Positions 8,877-18,096 of a DNA stretch of 64,000 nucleotides are shown here, in pieces (position 1 is the stretch's first letter; every line of letters starts with the position of its first letter). Location of the stretch: positions 248,001-312,000 of the forward strand of contig NZ_BLIZ01000001.1 in assembly GCF_019972315.1 (NCBI RefSeq). The letters run 5' to 3'. The position numbers and the translations under genes are program-made. A model generated the notes under the pieces. It did no database searches. It saw only the letters and a program-made list of their open reading frames with translations, and had not been told where the DNA came from. Origin of the DNA: Geobacter sp. AOG1. Its GTDB lineage: Bacteria; Desulfobacterota; Desulfuromonadia; Geobacterales; Geobacteraceae.

Positions 8877-11800
8877 CGGGATCGACTCCTGTGGGTAGTT
8901 CTTCCCCCGCCAGCAGGGCGAGGAACCGGTCGGTCCGGTAACCGGCGCGGGCAGCGGTAAGGTAGTAGGATTGGCAGGCTGATGCCAGGGGAGGGACGAT
9001 TGTCGCCAGGGAATCGGGAGCGGCACCCCCTTCCGTCACGACGGATGCCAGCAGGAGCCAGCCGAGGAGGATCTCGAACCGCTCCTTCACGAACCACTCC
9101 GCATCGCCGCTCCAGTGGCAGTCAAGAAACTCTCGCGCAGTCGGGTCGGCAAAGAGCTGTCGGAACTGTTCCGGCGCAGTAGAGGTCTCGGCACCGGCAA
9201 AAAACGACGGCCGGCGAAGGAGGGCGAGGAGCAGGGAACCTGCCGCCGACTCGTCCATGGGGATCGGTGCTCCGGCGGCAGCCTGGGCGAACCGGAACAG
9301 GTCGGCGAATGGCCGCAACAGGCCGAGTTCGTCACACCAGCTGGCCGCCGTCGCGGCAACGTCGGCAGTCTCGGCCAGCCGACCCGCCCGGTGGAGTGCG
9401 AGCCACCCGGCCACCATCAGCCGGTCCGCCGGCAGATCGAGGACGACCATCGGGAGGGTGAGTTTCTCATCCTTCTGCAGCAGGATGAGTCGCTCCACGA
9501 CCTCGAGGGACGTGAGCGTTTCGGCAGCCACCGCTTCCCCGTCCCCCTGGCAGAGGGTGTGACGGTTGATCAGTTCGAAGAGCGATTCCAGCGCCGGTTC
9601 GAGTGCCGCCAGATTTTCCCTGAGCGCCGGCGGGTCTGCCAGATGCCGGTCCAGTTCCCCGCAAACTTCCCGGAATGCGACATTCACCTCGGCGTGCCGT
9701 ATCTGCTTCACCTCCTCATCAAGGCTCGCCACCGGCCGGCCGGCCAGTTCGAAGCAGAGGCGCCCCCAGGTCCCGTACTCGTCATCCCGGATTGCCGTGA
9801 AATCCAGGTAGGCTCGGCACTCGTAGGCCGAAAGCTCTACGAACAGCCCCTGCTCGCACAGCTCCCGTCCCGACCGGAGGTAGTGGAGGCCGCTGACGGA
9901 GTCCCGCCAGGTATAATAGGAACGGCCGTCCGGGTCGAACCCGAGTGCTTCCGCCAGGGTTGTCTGCACGAGCACCGTCTCGTCCTGGGCGTTTTTCACC
10001 CCCCGGGAAGTGGAGGTACGTAGCCAGCCGGCCGCATCCCCGTAACGGTTGTTGTAGATGACGAGCCCTCGCTCGTCCCCTGCCCGGTTGGAATAGGCGT
10101 AGACGTTTTCGTCCACCTGGCCGTCGGCGAAGAAATCGTAGAGGACGAAGTTCTCCGAGCCGGAGAAGAGCCAGCGCCGCCGCATGAGAGGGAATATCAT
10201 CCGTTCGTGCAGCTTCACCAGGTGCTCGTCCACCGGCTCGTCCCAGTAGGCGCGCCGGTACTCCATGCCGTACTTCTCGTGGAACCCTTCCACCTGGCCA
10301 TGACCGATCATGGGGAGACCCGGCATGGTGACGAGCAGGACGCAGGCGCCGAAGTACTTCCCCTCCTTGCCGAACTGCTCCACCGCCGTCTTCTCGTCCG
10401 GATTGTTCATGAAGTTGACGAAGCGCTGCAGGATGCGATGGTCGTACTCCAGGACGTTCTTGATGGTCTGGCGGTACTTGGCGTTCTCCTCCAGCTTGAG
10501 CATGTTCATGAAGGCGCTGTTGTAGACCCGGTGCATCCCCAGGGTCCGGACGAAATACCCCTCCATCAGCCAGAACGCCTCCGCCAGTAGGAGCGTGTCG
10601 GGGGCCTCGGCCGCCACCCGGTCCACCACCTGACGCCAGAACTCCTCGGGGAAGACGGCGTCGAACTCTTCGCGTCCCATACCGTGCTCGGCGCGGGAGG
10701 GGACCCCGCTGCTCCCCGGCTGGGGATACCAGAGGCGCTGGTAGTGCTTCTTGGCCAGGGTCATGGCAGCATCGAAACGAATGACCGGGAACTGCCGGGC
10801 GACGTGGATGATGGTCCGGATGACCGCCTCCCGCACCTCGGGAATGAGGTAGTTCAACTGGGCGGTGTCGTTCCAGGGGGTGGAGGTGCCGTCGTTGCCG
10901 TGGTAGATGTAGCGGGTACGGCCGTCGCGGTGGTCATGGTGCTTGAACACCACCGCCGCGTCGCGTCGCTCCCAGTAACCGTCTTCGATGTGGAGGCTGA
11001 TCTCGGGAGAGAAGGAGAGGTCCGGACCGTTGAAGGTGTAAGCGGGGTACGGCGGATAATCCAGCTGGACGAACCAGTCGGGATGTTCCACGGTCCAGCG
11101 GGAGTAGAGGCCGGTGTGGTTCGGGACCATGTCGCTCGCCAGACGGATCCCCCGCTGCCGACAGCGCTCCTTCAGGTTCCCGAGTGCCTCTTCCCCCCCC
11201 AGGTCGTGGGCGATGATGTAGTCGTAGAGGGAGTAGGCGGAGGAGATGGCATCCGGATTCCCGGCGATCTGCTTGATCTTCTGGGACGCGGGAGAGCGCT
11301 CCCAGAGCCCGATGAGCCAGAGGGAGGTGAATCCCCAGCGGGCAAGGAGGTCCAGTTCCTCGTCCGGCACCTGGTCGAGGCGGTGGATGGGGCGCTGATA
11401 CTTGCGGGAGAGCTGGTCGAGCCAGACGTAGGTCATCTTGGCGAGCATCACCACGTTGGCCATCCAGTCGGCATCGGGGGAGAACCGCTCGTACTCGGGA
11501 TAGTCGTATCCCTCTTTCCCGAGCCGCCCCCCCTTGAGGAATTCCAGCACGTTGGCACCACCCGGCTCTCCCCGGGGAGCGAACATCTGACCCTCCTCCG
11601 CCAGCACGGCGAAGGCAGTCGTCAGCTCCGCCACCAGCTCAGGCGGGAGGACATCGGCCCACCGGGAGCGGATATACTCCATCTGCCCCTCCAGGGAATG
11701 GGGGGACGCCTTGGCGGGGGCGCGCAGAAGTTCGGGGAGGGAGAGGGCAAAGGGAGCGACCGGCCCCCCCTTGGCAAGTTCCCGCTCCAGGGCGGCAACC

Positions 11801-12357
11801 GCCGTTCGGTATGCGCTCCGCGCCTCCAGCTCGCTGTCGTCCAGCATCACCCGGAACGTCGTCAGAGCGGGATTCTCGATGGCGGCACGGAGGAGGAGCA
11901 GTTCTTTGACACCGAGCTTCTTCCGGCCGTGGCCGGGAGTGTCACCCGCCAGCCAGGCGGCGGGGTCGGGAACGGTCCCGTTCAGGAGATCGCCGCAGGG
12001 AAAGCAGTCGCCAAACCCCTCCAGCAGCCGAGCCAGCTCCGGCGACCCGCAGGGGAAGCCGGCGGTCGCCAGCGCCTCTTCCAGCAGAGCAGGTTTCCGC
12101 TCCTCGGTGTGAACATCAGTCAGGTGGCGCAGGGCTTTCATGTAGAGGGCATAGAGATTGAGGAGTCCCGCCTGGACCGGTTGGCCGGAATAGTGACTCA
12201 GCCGCTCGGCCAGACGGCGGAAGAACATGATCCGGGGCATCCCCCGCTCCTCGACCTCCCGTGCCGCGTCATCAAGCTCCAGAAGCCCCCACAGGTCTCC
12301 CCTGATCTGGATGTCGTAGGGAAAATAGCATGGCCCTTTGCCGGTTCTGTTCATCAT
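8866..12357 (-). CDS. Large alpha-amylase-family (GH13) enzyme
   Basis: 1163 residues. A GH13 catalytic barrel occupies the middle: region I DMVPNH (about 407), region II IRFDAA with the nucleophile Asp (about 527), region III LLLAEAFW with the acid/base Glu (about 590), and region IV NNPDE (about 651). All catalytic acids appear present. Long N-terminal (about 1-330) and C-terminal (about 800-1163) parts, mostly helical by eye, match no domain I know. No signal peptide is seen, so it is probably cytoplasmic. Such an enzyme could act on a maltosyl or glucan-like sugar. Its place between genes for a LolA-like carrier and a lipoprotein is unusual, and its role in the pathway is unknown. Confidence 0.85.
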   Translation of the reverse strand: MMNRTGKGPCYFPYDIQIRGDLWGLLELDDAAREVEERGMPRIMFFRRLAERLSHYSGQPVQAGLLNLYALYMKALRHLTDVHTEERKPALLEEALATAGFPCGSPELARLLEGFGDCFPCGDLLNGTVPDPAAWLAGDTPGHGRKKLGVKELLLLRAAIENPALTTFRVMLDDSELEARSAYRTAVAALERELAKGGPVAPFALSLPELLRAPAKASPHSLEGQMEYIRSRWADVLPPELVAELTTAFAVLAEEGQMFAPRGEPGGANVLEFLKGGRLGKEGYDYPEYERFSPDADWMANVVMLAKMTYVWLDQLSRKYQRPIHRLDQVPDEELDLLARWGFTSLWLIGLWERSPASQKIKQIAGNPDAISSAYSLYDYIIAHDLGGEEALGNLKERCRQRGIRLASDMVPNHTGLYSRWTVEHPDWFVQLDYPPYPAYTFNGPDLSFSPEISLHIEDGYWERRDAAVVFKHHDHRDGRTRYIYHGNDGTSTPWNDTAQLNYLIPEVREAVIRTIIHVARQFPVIRFDAAMTLAKKHYQRLWYPQPGSSGVPSRAEHGMGREEFDAVFPEEFWRQVVDRVAAEAPDTLLLAEAFWLMEGYFVRTLGMHRVYNSAFMNMLKLEENAKYRQTIKNVLEYDHRILQRFVNFMNNPDEKTAVEQFGKEGKYFGACVLLVTMPGLPMIGHGQVEGFHEKYGMEYRRAYWDEPVDEHLVKLHERMIFPLMRRRWLFSGSENFVLYDFFADGQVDENVYAYSNRAGDERGLVIYNNRYGDAAGWLRTSTSRGVKNAQDETVLVQTTLAEALGFDPDGRSYYTWRDSVSGLHYLRSGRELCEQGLFVELSAYECRAYLDFTAIRDDEYGTWGRLCFELAGRPVASLDEEVKQIRHAEVNVAFREVCGELDRHLADPPALRENLAALEPALESLFELINRHTLCQGDGEAVAAETLTSLEVVERLILLQKDEKLTLPMVVLDLPADRLMVAGWLALHRAGRLAETADVAATAASWCDELGLLRPFADLFRFAQAAAGAPIPMDESAAGSLLLALLRRPSFFAGAETSTAPEQFRQLFADPTAREFLDCHWSGDAEWFVKERFEILLGWLLLASVVTEGGAAPDSLATIVPPLASACQSYYLTAARAGYRTDRFLALLAGEELPTGVDPVAS

Positions 12358-12403
12358 ACCCTCGAATGTTCCTGCTGCATGGAATGACGCATTTGCATGG
12401 TCC

Positions 12404-13015
12404 TCAGTTCAACCGGAAATCCTTCTCCTTCAACCCCACGTTCCGGCGCATCGAGGTAAACCTGATGACGGTCCGGTCCCGGTTCCGTTCCTCGATGGCC
12501 AGTCGCCTGATCCGCCCCTCGAGGTCGAAGGTGATCTGCAGCTCCTTCACCCCCCCTGTGCCGGAGGGAAGAATGTGCACGGTCCAGCTGTCCCCCTGGC
12601 GCACCCCCTTGACCTCCATCCCCTCGGGAAGGGTGGTTATGGGGCGGGAGAGGAATGCCATCCACTTCTCCAGGCTCTGCTCAGGCGGGAGTACCATCCG
12701 GTCGGTCATCCCCTGTTCCGGCAGCCGGATGGTCAGCACGTTGTCCTGCATGAGCAGCCGGCTCCCGTTGGGAGGGAAGAGCTCCATGAAGAAGGTGCCG
12801 GGTTTTCGGAAGCGAATCACCCCCCGGGAAACCATCTTCCGCTTCATGAGCGCCAGCTGCTTCTCCTGGGTGATGTCGGCAGTGAAGTCGGTGAGTTCCG
12901 CAAAACCCCGCCGCAACACCTCCAACCCCTCCAGGGCCTTCTTGTCCGGCACGGCCTGGGCGGGAGCCGCCGCAACATTGAACAGCATCAGAAAGAGAAT
13001 AATAACCTTTTTCAT
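12404..13015 (-). CDS. Periplasmic LolA-like lipoprotein/lipid carrier
   Basis: 203 residues from the ATG at 13015; a TTG two codons upstream is the alternative. A signal peptide (about 1-21, MKKVIILFLMLFNVAAAPAQA) is followed by a LolA-like sequence: 'LEVLRRGFAELTDFTADITQEKQ' opens the fold and 'GVIRFRKPGTFFMELFPP' gives the typical strand pair. LolA carries lipidated cargo across the periplasm. In aryl polyene clusters a dedicated LolA paralogue accompanies the MMPL pump, and the same trio (LolA-like, lipoprotein, MMPL) is present here. Confidence 0.8.
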   Translation of the reverse strand: MKKVIILFLMLFNVAAAPAQAVPDKKALEGLEVLRRGFAELTDFTADITQEKQLALMKRKMVSRGVIRFRKPGTFFMELFPPNGSRLLMQDNVLTIRLPEQGMTDRMVLPPEQSLEKWMAFLSRPITTLPEGMEVKGVRQGDSWTVHILPSGTGGVKELQITFDLEGRIRRLAIEERNRDRTVIRFTSMRRNVGLKEKDFRLN

Positions 13016-13067
13016 CGTCAACCCGTCACATGGAATATGGATTATTATGTAACAGCAACGTCAATCG

Positions 13068-13481
13068 TCACCCCTTGCTCACCGCCAGCGTCAACTCCGC
13101 CCGGGCGAGGAGTCGCTCCCCTTCCCGTGCCTCCCCCTCCACGAGGAAGAGAGTGCCGAAGGTCTTGACGATCCGGACCATCACCCGCACCCTCGTCCCT
13201 GGCGAAACAACAGTCGGTAGTTCCACCCGGTCAAGGGCAGCCAGTATCCCCATGCTCCCCTGCTCCTGGCCGGCGGTTATTCCTCCCAACTGGGCCATTG
13301 CTTCCACGAGGAGGAGCGGCGGAAAGTAGGGAATATCGGCGGTCACACCGATGGTGCCAGTGGCACTGACACCCGGTTCCAGGGCGACGACCCGGTCGAG
13401 GTGGAGAAAAGGATGGCGATGGGGGAGGTATGCGGCGGGGTCAGGGTTGAACAGGGTCGCCTCCCCGGAGCCGGAACGCAT
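13068..13481 (-). CDS. FabZ-like 3-hydroxyacyl-ACP dehydratase (hotdog fold)
   Basis: 137 residues, near the length of FabZ. The catalytic pair is visible: His in LPHRHPFLHLDRV (about 21-23) and Glu60 in LLLVEAMAQ. It should dehydrate 3-hydroxyacyl-ACP to the 2-enoyl form and so supply double bonds to the growing chain. It overlaps the end of the ketosynthase-like gene by 41 bases and has a GGAGGG ribosome site. With the ketoreductase and ketosynthases it completes a set able to build an unsaturated chain; no enoyl reductase is seen in the cluster, which favours a polyene product. Confidence 0.87.
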   Translation of the reverse strand: MRSGSGEATLFNPDPAAYLPHRHPFLHLDRVVALEPGVSATGTIGVTADIPYFPPLLLVEAMAQLGGITAGQEQGSMGILAALDRVELPTVVSPGTRVRVMVRIVKTFGTLFLVEGEAREGERLLARAELTLAVSKG

Positions 13482-14490
13482 AATAGGGTCCCTCCGGCGA
13501 TGCAGCCAGGTGGAGGCCGTTGGCGCCGGCAGGAAGGGTCAGGAGATGGGCCACCAGGGCCAGCCCCCCCATGGCCAGGGAACGGCCGGTAAGCGGCGCG
13601 ATTTCCAGGCGCGGCACATCGGAAAGACGCTCCGCCAGGAGGGTCACATCGGCGGCGGTGCCGGACAGAGAAACCAGTTCCGCCGCAGGTTGCCCATCGA
13701 GGAGCCGCGCCACCCCTTCCCTTTCGGACCCGGGGACAAGCTGACCGACGGTCCTCGCATGCCCCATGCCGGCAATGATACGGGCACCGCGACGCCTGGC
13801 GTGGTCGGCTTTTTCCAGAACCAGGAGACCGGCCCCCTCGCCGAAACCGCCGGCATAACGGAAGAGCTGCCCCATGGATCTGAAACCCCGCATCTGCATC
13901 GGGTTGAGTTCATCGACACCGCCGACCACCATGACGTCGGCCCGCCCTTCCTCCAGGATATGCCTGGCCATGAACAGAGCCGATTCGGCGGAGCAGAAGC
14001 GCTGCACGAAGGTGACGTTGGGCCCCTTGAGGCCGTGCTCGATAGAGGCATTGCTGGCCGGGGCATTGGGGACCGTGTTGGGAAAGAGCATGGGAACCAG
14101 CCCCTCGCTCCCGTTGGTGAAGTATCCCCGCAGGAACTCCTCCGAATTGGCGATGCCGCCGAAACCGCAGCCGAGCATGATTCCCGTGCGGACCGGGTCC
14201 AATCCCGCCCGGTCGAGGCCGGCGTCCGCCAGGGCCATACCGGTGGCGACGACGGCAAAGAGGCTTGCACGGTCGAACTTGCGCGCCTTGAGGGGAGGCA
14301 TGTGGTCAGCAGCCCGGAAGGCAGTGGCCTTCCCCCAGAAGTGGCCGGTTTCCCCCAGCACCTCTTCGGGAACTGGTGACAAGCGGCTCACTCCGTCGGC
14401 CAGCGCCTCCCGCAGCGGCTCCAATCCCACCCCCGCCGCCGAGATGGCGGCCAGACCGGTCACAACAATATTGTCGAATTCGCTAGCCAT
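13441..14490 (-). CDS. Ketosynthase-like protein lacking both catalytic histidines (chain-length-factor-like)
   Basis: 349 residues from the ATG at 14490, chosen because upstream sequence to 14541 is an intergenic repeat. The thiolase fold is clear and the active-site Cys position is kept (C166 in QRFCSAES). The two histidines of a working ketosynthase are missing: the NAHGTGT segment is replaced by SLSGTAAD (274-281) and the second His motif by TGRSLAMGG (301-309). This suggests a non-condensing partner of the full ketosynthase next to it, like the KS-beta/chain length factor of type II polyketide and aryl polyene systems. Unlike classical chain length factors, which have Gln, it retains Cys, so a decarboxylating or priming role is possible. 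Confidence 0.8.
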   Translation of the reverse strand: MASEFDNIVVTGLAAISAAGVGLEPLREALADGVSRLSPVPEEVLGETGHFWGKATAFRAADHMPPLKARKFDRASLFAVVATGMALADAGLDRAGLDPVRTGIMLGCGFGGIANSEEFLRGYFTNGSEGLVPMLFPNTVPNAPASNASIEHGLKGPNVTFVQRFCSAESALFMARHILEEGRADVMVVGGVDELNPMQMRGFRSMGQLFRYAGGFGEGAGLLVLEKADHARRRGARIIAGMGHARTVGQLVPGSEREGVARLLDGQPAAELVSLSGTAADVTLLAERLSDVPRLEIAPLTGRSLAMGGLALVAHLLTLPAGANGLHLAASPEGPYYAFRLRGGDPVQP

Positions 14491-14497
14491 TGTTAGC

Positions 14498-14560
14498 CTG
14501 TAGGGGCGATTCTTGTAATCGCCCGCCTTCAGGGCGGACACGAGGTTCGCCCCTGAACGT
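14498..14560. repeat. REP-like double hairpin between the two ketosynthase genes
   Basis: On the minus strand, GGGCGATT and AATCGCCC form a hairpin with a 5-base loop. Next to it, GGGGCGAACC...GTCCGCCC forms a second, imperfect hairpin of the same kind. The block is bounded by TGTAGGGGC on one side. A related TGTAGGGGC hairpin recurs at 48995-49022. It looks like a dispersed palindromic element inserted inside the operon. Confidence 0.55.
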
Positions 14561-15765
14561 CATTTCGCTATCACCAAGGAGGTTATGTTCCCCCCGAAGG
14601 CGAAGGAGTTGGAAAGGGCCACCGTGGCATCGCTCCGGCGCGGACCTTCGTGGCAGTACTCCAGGTCACACTCCGGGTCGACCCCCCGGAAATTGAGGGT
14701 CTGGGGGATAACCCCCTCGTTCAGGGCGATGATGGTGGCAAGCGCCTCCATGGACCCTGCCGCACCGAGACAATGCCCGGTGAGGGCCTTGGTGGAGACA
14801 AGGGGGACCTCCGCCACGCCGTTGCCGAAGACCTGCCGCATCGCCTTCGATTCCACCACGTCGTTTAAGGGAGTGCCCGTCCCGTGGGCGTTCACCCACC
14901 CCACATCGCCGGTTGTCACGCCGGCCGAGCGAAGTGCGCCGGTCATCGCCCGGGCCGCCTCGGTGCCGTTCGGTTCGGGGGCGGTCATGTGGTAGGCCTC
15001 GCCGACGATGGCATAGCCGAGGATATAGCCGTAAATCCTTGCCCCGCGACGCAGGGCATCCTCTTCACCTTCCAGTACCACGAAAGCCGACCCTTCGCCG
15101 AGGGATATCCCCTGGCGTCCGAGGCTGAACGGAGAGCACGGCTCCGGGTCCACCACCCGCAGGGAGTTGAATCCCGCATAGGTGAGGACGCAGAGGCTGT
15201 CCGACCCGCCGCAAAGGACCGCCTTCTGCCGCCCGGTGGCAATGAGATCGGCCCCCCAGCCAATGGCGGTGGCCGACGACGAACAGGCAGTGGTTATGCT
15301 CCCCTGGTAACCCGCCAGCTTGTAGATGGCAGCGATGGAGGTGGAGGTCCGGTCAGGCAGGAGCCCCCGCAGGGCGTTGGGATGCCCCTTGCGCCCCGCC
15401 AGGATATCCTGGAGCCAGAATTCCGCCTGGAACATCCCCCCCGCCCCTGCCCCCATGGAAACCCCCATGTCATAGGGGGAATAATGGCCGGCGATCCCAC
15501 TGTCGGCCAGGGCCTCGCCGGCGGCAATGACACCGAACTGGTCGGCACGGGAGAGCCTGTCGGCGGTCCGGCGGTCAAAATGGTCACGAGGATCGAAATC
15601 CCGCACCTGGGCACCGATCCGGGCCGAAAAGGGGGAAACATCGAACAGGTCCACCGGCCCGATGGCGCTGCGGCCATTAAGCAGGGCATCCCGGTAGGCG
15701 GGAACATTCTTGCCGGCGGCGCTGAAAACGCCGAGGCCGGTTATGGCGATCCGTTTACGTACCAT
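14560..15765 (-). CDS. Beta-ketoacyl-ACP synthase II-type (FabF-like)
   Basis: 401 residues with a complete Cys-His-His triad: C161 in TTACSSS, H294 in NAHGTGTPLND, H331 in TGHCLGAAG. It should condense acyl-ACP with malonyl-ACP and extend the chain. The ATG has an AGAAGG ribosome site. It lies directly upstream of the histidine-less ketosynthase-like gene, and the two probably form a heterodimer, as in type II polyketide and aryl polyene systems. This is inference from gene pairing. Confidence 0.9.
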   Translation of the reverse strand: MVRKRIAITGLGVFSAAGKNVPAYRDALLNGRSAIGPVDLFDVSPFSARIGAQVRDFDPRDHFDRRTADRLSRADQFGVIAAGEALADSGIAGHYSPYDMGVSMGAGAGGMFQAEFWLQDILAGRKGHPNALRGLLPDRTSTSIAAIYKLAGYQGSITTACSSSATAIGWGADLIATGRQKAVLCGGSDSLCVLTYAGFNSLRVVDPEPCSPFSLGRQGISLGEGSAFVVLEGEEDALRRGARIYGYILGYAIVGEAYHMTAPEPNGTEAARAMTGALRSAGVTTGDVGWVNAHGTGTPLNDVVESKAMRQVFGNGVAEVPLVSTKALTGHCLGAAGSMEALATIIALNEGVIPQTLNFRGVDPECDLEYCHEGPRRSDATVALSNSFAFGGNITSLVIAK

Positions 15766-15945
15766 TGAACCTTCTGGGTTTCATTCTCACAGGAAGACAA
15801 CCGGGCTATCCGGCCGATGCCGCACCGAATGTGGCCTTTATTTTAACCGCAAAAAGGGAAAGAACGCAAAGGAAACCTGCTCTCAGCGGTTCCCCGTGCG
15901 TTCTCTCTCCGTCCCCAGGGGATGTCCCGGAAGTTTCGTGGCGGC

Positions 15946-16686
15946 CTAAATGATCCCCCCATCCACCACCAGGCACTGGCCGGTGATATAGGCGGCCCGC
16001 TCCGACGCAAGGAAGGCCACCGCCTCGGCCACCTCTTCGGCCCGGCCGATCCGCCCGAGGGAAGCCCCCTTGATGATGGCATCGACAGTCTCCCGTTTCA
16101 TGACGGCAATCATCTCGGTCTCGATCAAGCCCGGCGCCACGGCGTTCACCCGTATTCCCATGGGGCCCGTTTCACGGGAAAGCGCCTTGGTGAAGCTGAT
16201 GACCGCCCCCTTGGTGGCGGCGTAGTTCGTCTGCCCGGCGGTGCCGGTCAGGGCGGAGATGGACGACAGGTTGACGATGCTCCCCTTTCTCTTCCCGAGC
16301 ATCTTTCGCACCCCCCACTTGCAACAGTGGAAGAGGGGATCGATGTTGGTCCTGAGCACGGCATCCCAGTCCTCGTCGGCCATCATGGGGAGGAAACCGT
16401 CGCGGATAATGCCGGCATTGTTGACGAGCACGTCCAGGTGCCCGCTCTCTTTCGCGGCCGCCTCGATGACAGAGATCGCCCCGGCGGAGGTGCTGACGTC
16501 GGCCCGCACGGCGGCGATGGTACCGGCCAGGCCGGCGGCTTCTGCCTCGATGCTCCGCGCCGCCTCCTCATCGGCAAGGTAGGCGGCGGTCACCCGCGCC
16601 CCTTCCCGGGCAAAGTGAAGGGAGATGGCCCGCCCGATCCCCCGGGTGCCACCGGTAACGACGACGATCTTGTCCCTGAATTCCAT
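15946..16686 (-). CDS. 3-oxoacyl-ACP reductase (FabG-like SDR)
   Basis: 246 residues, a classical short-chain dehydrogenase: cofactor loop GGTRGIG (12-18), NNAG (89-92), and catalytic Ser142, Tyr155 and Lys159 (YAATK). It should reduce the 3-keto group after each condensation, using NADPH. The length and C-terminal VDGG match FabG. About 180 bases separate it from the ketosynthase gene downstream; I see no terminator or clear promoter in that gap. Confidence 0.9.
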   Translation of the reverse strand: MEFRDKIVVVTGGTRGIGRAISLHFAREGARVTAAYLADEEAARSIEAEAAGLAGTIAAVRADVSTSAGAISVIEAAAKESGHLDVLVNNAGIIRDGFLPMMADEDWDAVLRTNIDPLFHCCKWGVRKMLGKRKGSIVNLSSISALTGTAGQTNYAATKGAVISFTKALSRETGPMGIRVNAVAPGLIETEMIAVMKRETVDAIIKGASLGRIGRAEEVAEAVAFLASERAAYITGQCLVVDGGII

Positions 16687-16716
16687 GACTATACCTCACA
16701 CGTCAACAGCTTGGTT

Positions 16717-18096
16717 TCACATCGGTTTTACCCGGCTTTTCCCCAGCCGCTTCATCAGTTTCCAGAGGGGACCCCGCACGGGAAAATGGCGCAGCGCGTC
16801 GAGCATGGCGTCGCTGATGTTGATCTCAAGACCGGCCGCCACCCAGTTTTTCCGTTTCATCGCCTCTTCGGTCACCAGGTCGCAGAGGGTATCGCGTATC
16901 GCGGCCGAGAGGTAGAAGACCGGTTCCAGGAGCGATGTTTCCGGGGTGATTACCCCCTCTTCCAGCGCCTGCCGGTGGAGCGGCGTGCCGGGGAAGATCC
17001 GGATACCGGTCATGGCGATGACCGCCGTCGGCCCGGCTTCGTCCATGAGGGCAAAGGTCTCCCGGACCGTGGCCTCGCATTCCCCCGGGCCGCCGAACAG
17101 GATGTAATGGGCGAAATCCACCCCCAGATCCCTGCAGAACCGGGATGCGTCCCGTACCTCCGCCACGCCGAAGGATTTCCCCAGGTTCCGCAGCATGACC
17201 GGTGACCCCGCCTCGGTACCGAACTCCACCGCATCGCACCCCGCAGCCACCATCGCCTCCAGGAGCGCCGGGGTCACGAACCCGGGATTGATGAAGGCGG
17301 ACCAGTTGACGTTCAACTCCGCGGCAACCATGGCCCGGCAGAGATCGGCGGCAAAATCCATGGGGTAATTGAAGATGTCGTCCACGAAATAGAGGTAACT
17401 GACACCGTACCCGTCCCGGAGCGCCCGAATCTCGGCGATGATGTCGGGGATGGGGCGAAGCCGCATCCGGCTCCCCTCCAGAAGCGGATAGGTGCAGTAG
17501 ATGCACGAAAAGGGACACCCTCGCTTGGTCTGCAGGTTCGCCATCCCCCCCTCGCGGCTGTAGCGCTCCACGGAGAAAAGCTGGCGGTCAGGCGTACCGA
17601 TCAGTTGGACCGGATGGGGAAGCACATGGCCATCCTTCCCCCTGACGAGGACCCCCGGCAGCAGCCCGACGTCTTCCCCTTGGGCAAGGGCTGCCAGGAG
17701 CCGGGGAAGGACTTCCTCCCCTTCTCCCACGACGCCGAAATCCCCTCCAACGGCGGCCAGAACCTCCCGTGGCATGATGGAAAAGCCGGAGCCACCGAGA
17801 ATGACCGGCGCATGGCCGCCGCAGGCCGTTACCACCTCCCGGACGCCGTCGAGGTAGGAGCGGGAGCCGGGATAGGTCACGTTGTCAATATTGCGGATGG
17901 AAAGGATAACGGCGGCGGGGGCGAACCGTTCGATGGCAGCGGCAACGGCAGCCACAGGGTCGGGTTCGAAACAGAGGTCGAGGAGTTCCAGGGAGTGCCC
18001 CGCCATGGCCAGGGGACCGGCCAGATAGGCGAGCCCCAGGGGGAATACCGGGTAGGGACTCCGTTCCCGGTTGACGGAGATGAGGAGAATCTTCAC
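16717..18096 (-). CDS. B12-binding-domain radical SAM protein (cluster copy 2)
   Basis: 459 residues. An N-terminal cobalamin-binding-type domain (about 1-160) precedes a radical SAM core with C194, C198 and C201 (CPFSCIYC). It differs more from the other two cluster copies than they do from each other, so it probably does a different reaction. It ends with a basic tail. It is adjacent to the thioesterase gene (no gap) and 30 bases before the ketoreductase gene. Likely reactions are C-methylation or a radical cyclisation of the acyl chain, but the substrate cannot be told from sequence. Confidence 0.87.
   Translation of the reverse strand: MKILLISVNRERSPYPVFPLGLAYLAGPLAMAGHSLELLDLCFEPDPVAAVAAAIERFAPAAVILSIRNIDNVTYPGSRSYLDGVREVVTACGGHAPVILGGSGFSIMPREVLAAVGGDFGVVGEGEEVLPRLLAALAQGEDVGLLPGVLVRGKDGHVLPHPVQLIGTPDRQLFSVERYSREGGMANLQTKRGCPFSCIYCTYPLLEGSRMRLRPIPDIIAEIRALRDGYGVSYLYFVDDIFNYPMDFAADLCRAMVAAELNVNWSAFINPGFVTPALLEAMVAAGCDAVEFGTEAGSPVMLRNLGKSFGVAEVRDASRFCRDLGVDFAHYILFGGPGECEATVRETFALMDEAGPTAVIAMTGIRIFPGTPLHRQALEEGVITPETSLLEPVFYLSAAIRDTLCDLVTEEAMKRKNWVAAGLEINISDAMLDALRHFPVRGPLWKLMKRLGKSRVKPM

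Noticed and set aside
10684-12387. 567-residue open frame antisense to the GH13 gene
   Set aside because: Gly/Val/Arg-rich shadow of a well-supported coding frame on the other strand.
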